Of a DNA stretch of 12,121 nucleotides, positions 1-10,200 are shown piece by piece. This DNA comes from Saccoglossus kowalevskii. Its lineage: Eukaryota > Hemichordata > Enteropneusta > Harrimaniidae. Numbering within the stretch: the first letter of the stretch is position 1; every line of letters begins with the position of its first letter. The position numbers and the translations under genes were made by a program. The stretch is taken from NCBI RefSeq assembly GCF_000003605.2, contig NW_003134850.1, positions 71,643-83,763 of the forward strand. Direction: 5' to 3'. The notes beneath the pieces are model-generated. The model was not told the DNA's origin and did not search any database. It worked only from the letters and a program-made list of their open reading frames with translations.

Positions 1-1140
1 CTCTATTTAACACTGTGTGCCACACCCAGGCAGTATATTTAACACTGTGTGCCACACCCAGGCAGTATATTAAACACTGTGTGCCACACCCAGGCAGTAT
101 ATTTAACAGTGTGCCACACCCACTAAGTAGATTGAACACTGTACCACACCCATGCATTATATTTAACACTGAGTGCCGCACCCACTCAGTAGATTGAACA
201 ATGTGCCACAATCATGTAGTCTAACACTGTTTGCCACACCCATGCAGTATAATTAACACTGTGTGCCACACCCACTCAGTACATTAAACAGTATATGCCA
301 CACCCACTCAGTAGATTGGACACTGTGTCACAATCATACAGTATACTGTGTAGGCTGAACAGTGTACCTTATCCCCTCAGTACATTGAGCAGTGTGCCAC
401 ACCCCCTCAGTACATTGAACAGTGTGCCACACCCACAAAGTATATTGAAGTGAGCCACACCTCCTCAGTACATTGAATAATGTGCCACACCCACTGAGTA
501 GATTGAAGTGTGCCACACCCACTCAGTAGATTGAACACTGTGTATCACACCTATTCAGTAGATTGAACACTGTGTCACACACACTCGGTAGATTGAACAC
601 TGTGTCACACCCACTCAGTAGATTGAACACAGTATCACACCCACTCAGTAGATTGAACACTGTGCCACACCCACTCAGTAGACTGAACACTGTGCTACAC
701 CCACTTAGTAGATTGAACACTGTGTATCACACCCACTCAGTAGATTGAACACTGTGGTACACCCACTCAGTAGATTAAACACTGTGTGTCACACCATTTC
801 AGTAGATTGAACACTGTGCTACACCCACTTAGTAGATTGAACACTGTGGTACACCCACTCAGTAAATTGAACACTGTGGTACATCCACTCAGTAGATTAA
901 ACACTGTGCATCACACCCACTCAATAGATTGAACACTATGTGTCACAGCCACTCAATAGATTAAACACTGTGTGCCACTCAGTCAGTAGATTGAACACTG
1001 TGTCACATGCACTCAGTAGATTAAACAGTGTGTGCCACACCCAGTCAGTAGATTAAACACTGTGTGTCACACCCATTCAGTAGATTGAAAACTGTATGTC
1101 ATAGTACTTAGTAGATTGAATACAGTTTGCCACACCCACT
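1..1140. repeat. Degenerate minisatellite, about 37 units of mostly 30-32 bp
   Basis: By eye I count about 37 units, each starting near ATTGAAC or ATTTAAC and running through ACTGTGTGCCACACCCA to CAGTAG or CAGTAT. Most are 30-32 bp, with extremes near 26-28. Units at 1-115 share the variant CCAGGCAGTAT. Units from about 500 to 1080 favour CCACTCAGTAG and are more alike. Units at both edges of the later block are worn. Many carry GTGTGCCACAC, a 5-bp inverted repeat around one base. The array is cut by the left edge and ends about 30 bp before the donor of the exon at 1170, so it lies in an intron. Apparent decapeptide-repeat open frames on both strands only reflect units of 30 bp. Confidence 0.97.
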
Positions 1141-1169
1141 CTGTCAACTGCCCTTAAATACAAACTTAC

Positions 1170-1289
1170 TTGTTTCACAGTGAAAGTTCTAAGAGAGTAC
1201 TCTGGAAAGGCTTTGGTCTTCTCAAGTGTAACAGACACAGAACCATATTTCATAGACCCTTTCTCTGGCCAGTACTGGACACATTTGAT
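1170..1289 (-). CDS. Receptor PTP exon: KCVQYWP motif (last exon in window)
   Basis: Acceptor TTCTGCTTAG, donor AAACAA|GTAAGT. Encodes residues 298-337, starting [11 protein letters not shown] and ending SLRTFTVKQ, in phase 0 on both sides. KCxQYWP is the hallmark at the centre of classical PTP domains, and the final strand (RTFTVK) is where the family continues toward the WPD loop. The remaining catalytic half must lie left of position 1, beyond the minisatellite-bearing intron. Confidence 0.97.
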
Positions 1290-4200
1290 CTAAGCAGAAA
1301 ACACACAAATACCATCAGTGTCATTAACAATTAACATACAGGACTATAGCACTAGTCTGCTGAAAGCAATTTCAAACAAAGGTGAATCAGGAAAATATTA
1401 ATGCTAAATCATGAAAGCATGGAAATATATTACAAAGTGAGGTAAAGTTAGGTTCTGTATTATGTAGGAAAAATATTACATACCTTTCCTGATTCTGCTA
1501 GATTGGTAGCCATTAGAATAGTGGTAACATTCTCCTGCACAATCATTCTCCAAAAATCAACAACAGTCAATCCATTTGGACCTAGAGTATATAAGAGATA
1601 GTTAACACTGTACATGTAACTATTGATTAATCTAGAGCTGAGCAATAAATCTCTGTAAGTAGTACATTTATAGACGTGAATCTTAACATACCTTGGGTAG
1701 CTATGAATGCTTTATGCTTCTGGTAGCCCTGTGAAGATAATTTACATGTTTGTTTGTTTTTTATTGTCTAGCAAAGAGTTTTAGTGCATGATGAATGAAT
1801 GTGGTCTCTCCTGTTTTATGTAAGATAGAAGCAGTTGTATAGAGAAGGATTGGTAAAGTAACAAAACAGTACTCACATCAATATAGTTGGCATTGATATA
1901 ATCTGAATTGGGATCATCATTAATCACATCCAATACCACTCTAGAATGGTCATCTATTTTCAAAAAAAACTGATATATTACCAGACTGAACAAATCAATG
2001 TTATGATTAACAGGTAGCAGTGTATAAATTTAAATAGAATTTCTTTTCTGAAATTTTTACTTGGAAATCTGAAGATTAAAGTTCTGTCTACCCAGTTAAT
2101 TGTAATACATGTACATGTCTTTTATCACATGATTTTGATTCCAAGGCAGATGTTGTTGCCAATAATAAACTTAGTTGTATTTTCTATTGCTTGTCAGTTT
2201 GCCAAACATGTTTCATTGTAGATAATGATAAAATTTGTAGAGAATTTTTTTTACAAAAATCACAAGCATTGACAATGCACAGTCCTCATTTCATATTATT
2301 GATAGTTTCTTCCAATTTTCAGTATTGATATACATCGACCAATGCTCCATGCATTATCTGTATGTCAGTTTCAATGCAGCATGACTGGAAGTGCATAGAC
2401 TGACAAAATGTGTTAATTATAATCATACAAAACATAATAAAAAAACCGAATGATTACAGGTGGCTATATTTTTCTCCAAAAATGTATAGCCATTTTGTCT
2501 AAAATCTTAAAATCAAAGTCTGTAAATGTGTCTGGAAATATTTCTCACAGATAACCAGGGTTTTGTATCAATTTGACAAACTCGATCAAATCACAAAATA
2601 ATAAAACCAATCAGTATTACCTATGATTATAGTACATTGCCTTTATGTCAATAAAACTATGGAAATACATACTGTATATCATGCATTTTGGCACATGTAT
2701 TTGATACGAATTATCACAAATCTGCATAATGACTCACATGATAGAACATTGCGGAATCTGTTCTTCTGTTTATTGTCTGGATTCTTGGCAGCTTCATGGG
2801 GTATTGTACCTGTACTCTGTGGTAATAGCTGAAAAAACAAATACATCATATAATATATCAACACTGACTGTACAAGTCTGCAGGGACATAGTTAAACGGT
2901 TTAGTTAAATACCTTACATAACTCAATGTTTATATAAAAACACAGCAAACTCAATATAAATCACTGTTTCTGTCATTAACTTTAGTGTCTTTGACATTTT
3001 GAAACCATAAGAAGTTACTGAGGCACCCCTTAAAGTAAAAAGTTTACACAATAATTGGATCCGAAAAAAAACATGCTAGGTAGCCAATCTTCTTGAAAAA
3101 AAAACATAGTGTAACTATTACAACCTTTCTCTCTGAGAAACGAGATTAAATAACAAATGAATGGATGGAAGGTACAAACTAATGTTGCATGATCTTTTCT
3201 TTGCATGGCAAAATTGATTATAAACATATGAAACAATGCAATAATATATCTACCGTATAATCTTTTGAATAGACAGTCACTCTAATTTAGGCGCCAGGGA
3301 AGAGAGAAAGGCCTTAATTTGGTTTTAAAATAGGCGTCATGAAATGTTGAAAAATTACAGTCAATCAAAAAAACTGTTCACATGATAAAAAAAAAATACA
3401 GTATATTTAATGTAATATGCATTTACCTAGTATTCTTTAATTTTTGTGGTAACAGAAGTACATTTTAAAAGAAGTAAAAATAAACACAAATGCATTGCTA
3501 GCAGCAAGTCATCATGGTACTGTAATGCAATACGGTCATGCTACATTTCACAAGTGAATAATCTACTTGTTTTCGAAGTGTTGCATTTATTGATCATTAC
3601 TCAGTAGTAATTGTAATAATGTACAAAAAATATATTTGTTGAAGTGTTACAGGCCGGGAGCCAGCACTTTTGAATACGGGGTTCGAAAACAAAAATAATA
3701 TATTTGACGTGAAACGTGTGAATTTTATAATATTAAAAAAGTGTCTTTGAGCTCTGTTACAGACATTTTTATATTCTCGGTTTTAAATTCAATTGGTTTA
3801 CTTTGTGTTACGTTGGTAAGTTATTTCACATAACATCATTGAACTATTTTACAATATGATTTTAGAGAAGGGGTCCTGAGCCATTCCCCACCCACAGACA
3901 AATGCACACACACCCTAGATCCACTACGGCAAAATTTTGTACACAAAAAAGACAAGACTATATATACGTGTCTTAGCATTATTGTCTAAGCATTTTAAGG
4001 TGGAATGCTACTCACGAGTTTTTTCGCTCTTTGTAGATGTTAACGCACATAAAAGTGATACGAATTCATGTCAAAATCTGTCTACAATTATTCATTTTAG
4101 TATTAGTCAATTTTGTATTATGTAATTTTATTTCTGTACAGGATTCAGCCCATCGTACAAAATGTAATGGGTAGAAAAGTGCATAGCACGTTTTAAAAAC

Positions 4201-7200
4201 AATACAACATCCATGTAAACATATGGTACTAAGTTAAGCTGGATTAATATTCATCTCGTCGCTCGAAAACTTTTAAAAGATACAGAACTAGTTGATAAAT
4301 GGTGTGGCAGTTTGTGTAGCGACAAAGTAAGCCCAGACTATCAGTATTTGCAAAATTGCATATTGCATTATTTGACAAAAAGAAGTGAATTTCATTTTCT
4401 ACCATGCTAAATTCAAGCATTTCACTGCAAAAACTAAAAAAAATATTGATCTAACTGTATTTTTGTGTGTCTGCCTAATTCAACATTGTTTATGGCCAAA
4501 ACAGCGAAAACTCGTCCGTATATATTTTAGTCTATAATTGCTTGCCAATAAATCTCCCAGGTTTTAATACTACTTTGATTTTTCTGAAAGTGCACAGCCT
4601 AGATGATTGTGAAATTGAGGCATGCCATTCTTGCTGACAAATTGTTTTTATTCTTTAAGTAAATATCTCTAAGAAATTTGCAGTATCTCCAACTTGTTTT
4701 TCAAACCAGACAATGCCGAAACCATATTTGAACAGGCGATTTTTATGTGGGTATCCCAAGTAAGTCTGCCGGTTTAGTCTAATCGTTTAAGCATGATATA
4801 ACATGTTTTGTGGTTCCAGCTATTTTTTACTTCAACTAATTTTAACCAATACGAGATACAATGCTTAAAATAACTACAGCATAATGACAGCCTTCCACAT
4901 TCATCCAACATCGCTACACTGTTAGTACAACTATTCACGCTAAGTAGATATCTGTCTGTACCCTCTCGATTTCCGAATTTTTGTGTCCCCATATCGCTAC
5001 CATAAGAAATAGCTCGCACAATGATTGCATCAAACAAATTAAATGCACTAACCAATGGCATACCATATATGTTTCTTACAGTATGTAAATGTTTTGGTTC
5101 ATTGTAAATCTGTTTTTAGAGGGCGGTAAAATAATATACATATAGTGGCAGTTTAGCAGCGGTCTCAATAGACTTCAATGACTACATCTCCTTTTTATGA
5201 ACCCACTAAAAATATAGTAAATTTTCTAAGACATCAAAACAAAAAACGTGTAAAAAAATATGTTTAAAAAATATGATTCGTCGCATAGTTACAGTGCTGA
5301 AGCAACACTGTGGGGTAAATTGTTGGCTGCAAGAAGCTCTTCGACCTATAAATAATATATGTGATAAATCTTCGGCATTTTTTTAATGATCTGTTGAATC
5401 CGTAGCTATACACTATCGTTCAATAACACAGTCTACACGTACTAATACAATAAGTTGACTACATTTAGCAGATACACTTGCAACAAAACAGTATATACAT
5501 GTATGCCTTCATTTAAGAATACAAAACTAATAAACCAAACTAGGAAAGTACAGTGTCGTTTTGTGTCAATCCTGTTCGATCCCCACCGTGACACTTTACT
5601 AACTGAGCAAACACTTGCACAAGACAAACGACCCTATTCCGGACCACCACATCATTCAGAGAGTGACTACCATTACATTATTGTTTCAATGTTGTTTTAA
5701 TATTTAACATCAGCTGCTGAATCTGATAGTTACCACAATGAGTCAAGTGATTTAAATGAGGATAATTATTTTAATTAATACTGTTTGTTTATTATGTTCT
5801 AATCTACGATAATAAATCTATTCACTTCAAAAATTTAGGGGGTTCGGCCGAACCCCCCGAACCTCCCCAAACTACGGGCCTGTGTTATTAAATGCAAGTA
5901 AAATTCAACGTAAGCATATGATTACGCGTACAGCCACATATGTAAATGCTCAATGCGATATGATATCCACCATGTTTTTTCCATACACGAGTTGACCTGA
6001 AATTGTGTTCTTTGACCTGATAGGTCAAGTCGATAATTAACCAATTAAATGCTGGATGGTGCCATTGTGTTTGAATTACCATAGCTCATTTAAATATGTT
6101 AATGACAGTTCAGCAACTTCATGGTGAATGCAACACTGAAGAGATTTACCAAAGTTGTAGTGGGATCTTTTGACTTTGGTTTTAATGGCAAAATGGCTTA
6201 ATTTTTTTTTAATCAAGAAATTGGTTGTTTTTGGAATATAAACTGACTACTGAAGAGGAATTTTACTCCTTTTTATGGTGATAACAGCTCACTGTCGAAA
6301 CGCAGTTTACCCATTCACGCTAACCTTAATTAGATTCTAATCTGGGTTTCAGGAAAGATTGAAATGTTCAAAGAATGATGCCTATTCAAGAGATTATACG
6401 ATAAACATTTTGCACAAAAAGTACTGGATAAAAATTAGCAAATACAATGTCATATATAAGGAATTAATACTCAATTAATATTACATGTAGTGTATTAATC
6501 TCAATGTTTCTTATATAATAATATAGCATGAATTGTATAAAAGAAAATACTAGCCAAATTATTAATTGAGCAAGGATTTTTTTAATCAAGAGAACAGGGA
6601 CGCATCGCCCTCATGCCATGGCCATGCTCCCCTTACCCCGGGAGCAGATCCTCTGGCAACCATAAAATTCTGATTGACCAGGGATCACATGTGGCCATAG
6701 TCTTCAACTGTGAACTGTCTAATAGTAATTTTGGCCTCAAAAAAGCCATAGAATGCTCCATTTTAACTTAGAATTATCAAAAACTCCACACCATGGTAGG
6801 GAGAACCCTATCTCTCCCACTTGGTGGTGCTGCTGAATTGGAGTGCTCCCTCTAGCAGTTTTTTTCTAGAAAAACCCCTGATTGAGTATTAATTCCTTAT
6901 ATTTCTTTACGATAGAACAGTTTTGCTGAACACACTGCTATCCTCAAAATGGCCTGTTGAACACAGATACAAAAATGGGGATTATGTACTACCTTGTATT
7001 CCTCAACAAACTTGTTTTCTTTCCTCTTCTTGATAATATAATCTGCCAAGTCATCAATTTTAATTACGTGTTGTGAGTTAAGTCTTGATTTAATTATTGG
7101 CTTTGGTGGAATACTCTTCACAGGTACAAATTTAGCAAGAGGGACCACTGCTGGCTTTGGAGGCTTTGAAGGCTTCACTGATCTTTCTGGTTTCATGTAC

Positions 7201-10200
7201 TGAAGTTCACCAGTGTCACCATCTTTGATAGGATTAATGACAACTATAGGGTACAAAACAGAGAAAAGTACAGTCAGAGTAACAATGTTACTACTGTAGA
7301 AAAAGAAATATTCACTGGCTTTGATTTTTACATAATAGTAATAGTAGATTTGACATTGATTTGTGAAGGAATATATACAACCTATTCTCAACTTTAAATA
7401 TTCATTTGACTTTGAATTTATCACATTTTATCTGTCAGAGAAATATTAAAGTGAAAATAAAGATATAATATATAAGCCAGCAAATACTAGTACTTAACCT
7501 GTACCAAATAACATACTGCTCTTATATGCAATGTGGTGTACGATTACATGTACATGTAGTTTCCATGGCAAAATATCCGAAACCACACACCAATAGTATA
7601 CAATGTTTAGCTAAATAAGAGTACTGACCAAATATTTTTTTTTCTTAAAATCAAATCTCTCTGAACATTCACAGGAAAAAATTTTGCTGTCAATAAATGC
7701 AATTTTGATAAGCACAGTTCTGATAATTATGTGATTACTTCTAGTGAACTTTGATGAGCCCTGCATCTTAAAATTTATGTAGCTGTAAATAGTGCTTTGA
7801 TTAGAATATTTTGTTTGCTGTAAATAAACATGTAAATGTAGGTCACTGAATGAGCAAGGATTTTCAAAAAAAGAATGGTAGGGGTATTTATTTGCCTACC
7901 AAATAACATACATGTATTTAAGACTTGAATTTCAGAGGGCACCCAATTTCAAAGCCAAATTTAAAAGGAGTTAACTGATTCAGGCTGAAGTGCTACTTTT
8001 ACTGTAATAGCATAATATTATAGATAATCAAACATTACATCACAGACTGTGTTTGTATGTAGTCTCAAGAAAACTCCAATCTACACAGTAACACTGACAA
8101 CTTAATATAGTTTAAAACGGCCTTATTCAATGGGGCTTCACTAAATTGTGGATCAATCACAGGGAGTTGGACAAACTTATGTATTTTAATTTATTAAATT
8201 TATTTAATTTATTAAAATACATATTAAGTTTGTCCAACTCCCTGTGGATCAATAATGCTTTCTACATGTATAAACAAAAATTTCCTAATTAAATATAAAA
8301 CCAAGACTATTTTCTCTCTGTGACAAAATTATGCTAGGTAATATTTGATATAAATATGCACTTGCCATTCTGTTGAGATGATTCCTTCCATTTAGCACCA
8401 TCTACGTAAGCTCTCCTTGACTCATCCACATTTGCATAAGCATTCTCATCATGAGTAGACTGCATTTGCGCCTCTTCATATTTTTTGCCAGTCTTTGCAT
8501 TTTGTTGTCGCCTGTTGTACGAATGTAATGAATATTTAAAGTCAACAAAAATGTTAAGAAAGTCTTGAATAGAATTGCACTAACTTAGAAAATGATGTTA
8601 GTAAATCATGAATACTAATCTTTTATCACCAGTTCCCCCTTTTCATCACAAATTCACAAAATAGTCCTGTTAATAAAGCCTACACTTTCCTTCAGAAAAT
8701 TTGGGCAAAAATTGAGTTAAAAATGAGAATTGACTCAAATTTTGTCTGTTGGCTCCAAAATTAGGCTTTATTTCCAAAAATGTTGAAGAATACAAGAAAA
8801 AAGTGCAGAAAAATTGGAGCAAGGAAGTCTGGTGATGAAAAGGTAAAAGCTGTTACAATAATGCAGTATATCATTCTGTAATTATTTTTAGTTAGATAAG
8901 AATGCAATATCGTAAATTGCTATATCTGGTATTTTAGATACTGATATTATTATCAAGGCAAGTGACAAATACTTGTATATATTCCGTATGTACATCATAT
9001 CAATGACATTTCCTTTCACAATATTTATACTAAATTTATTTTCATTAGGACATGGTAAACAAAATGTAATAAACAGTGTATGATTTTGCAACAACATGTA
9101 ACCCACAATGTATGACTAGCACACATACATGTATAAGCAAAATAAGTGGGCCAAATATAACATACATGTACATTGTACCATATTGAAAATTATCTTGTAT
9201 TTTATTGTCCTTGTTATGTATAATCAATTGAATTTATTCTGAGAAATTTTATGTGTTTCAATAAACAAATTTAATCTACATTAACCTTGAACTAAATAAG
9301 TTTAATAGTGTATGTCTTATAAAAGACTGTATGGGCACCATAACTCAGCCATTTTGATTTAACCAACTTTGACTTGAATAAACTAGCATGCACAATAATA
9401 GTAATATGTCTTTGGATAGGATAGATGAATTCATGCTTGTATAAACATGAATAAAGTGATGATTTATCAATTACTGGATTGTTCAACAGCTAGAAAATGT
9501 GAGCTGGACATGGGATAGGTTAGTTTTACGTACCATACTGATTAACTAGTAATTCACAAAATTAACATTCTTTATTATCAAGATGCACCTTTGTATGATT
9601 GCTTTGACATGGCATCCAGATGAGAAAAGAAACATGGGCAGGCCTAAAACAACATTGAGAACAGTGGAAAAGGAGAGAAAATTGGGTGGATGGAAAACTT
9701 GGAATGAGGTCAGGGGAAGCGCACAAGACAGACAGAACTGGAAGACAAGCGTTATGGCCTTATGTGCCAGAAGGCACGAAGAGGAGATATGAGATGAGAT
9801 GATTATAAAAATTCAGGTTCATACTAAATATTCACATTAACTAGATTTTAGAAAATAAACAACCTTTGAATGAGATTAAGTACTTACCGCTTTAAAACAA
9901 ACACTAGAGCTATTACAACTGCAACGATGAGAACAGCTGCAATTACACCACCAATTATGCCACTGGAAGTATCTGTACTGGTTCCAGGATCACTAACTGC
10001 TCCAGCTGAATATTAGAATAAAAATGAATAACTTATCATATTTCAAATTAGTGAAGTGTAATAGATTTCAAAGAAAAGTCCAGTTTAAGCTTTATACATT
10101 TTTTTTTTCATGATTCAGATTTTTATTATGAATAAATTAAAAATCATTGCAAATTTAAATAATGAAAAAATTAAAAGAAAGCTTACTATAGAGTATTGGA

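Larger units (their letters stand above)
3650..5882. mobile_element. Candidate 2.2-kb transposon with CAGGCC termini
   Basis: Seen: the left end reads ACAGGCCGGGAG and the right end, reverse-complemented, reads ACAGGCCCGTAG. Each is followed within about 40 bp by GGGGTTCG. The outer bases are flanked by TGTTA on both sides (3645-3649 and 5883-5887), which could be a 5-bp target duplication (GTGTTA if the shared G is counted). Inferred: a non-autonomous or decayed DNA transposon, or a composite, since the LINE fragment at 4370-5118 lies inside it. No transposase frame is recognisable, so I do not name a superfamily. The short terminal match and inexact inner ends leave real doubt. Confidence 0.5.
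2829..6992 (-). other. 4.2-kb intron rich in transposon remains
   Basis: Phase 0 intron between FVEEYK and LLPQ, by far the largest in the window. It holds the 3650-5882 candidate element, a half-site cluster near 6000 and the 6454-6902 inverted-repeat element. Segments 2829-3249, 3346-3649 and 6029-6453 show nothing I can name beyond AT-rich sequence. Confidence 0.85.
8512..9887 (-). other. Intron with two repeat remnants
   Basis: 1376-bp GT-AG phase 2 intron. It holds the inverted-repeat stretch at 8620-8843 and the LINE 3' end at 9583-9801. From 8844 to 9582 I see only AT-rich sequence. Confidence 0.85.

Noticed and set aside
15-1140. Open frames on both strands of the tandem array with decapeptide repeats such as RLNTVSHPLS or NLLSGCDTVF.
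   Set aside because: They arise because many units are 30 bp, a multiple of three. Units of 31-32 bp break them, there is no start context or splice support, and the array lies in an intron.
3937-4125. 62-codon plus-strand open frame within the candidate transposon.
   Set aside because: No transposase or other similarity recognised; too short to support.
5572-5592. GTTCGATCCCCACCG resembles a tRNA B box, suggesting a tRNA or SINE.
   Set aside because: No matching A box at the right distance upstream and no cloverleaf arms could be paired.
5455-5700. 81-codon plus-strand open frame.
   Set aside because: No family resemblance, lies inside the candidate transposon, and overlaps a minus-strand open frame; most likely chance.
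8361-8366. GT donor GTGCAT four bases after the proposed GC donor.
   Set aside because: It gives the wrong phase and reaches a stop codon right after joining the next exon.
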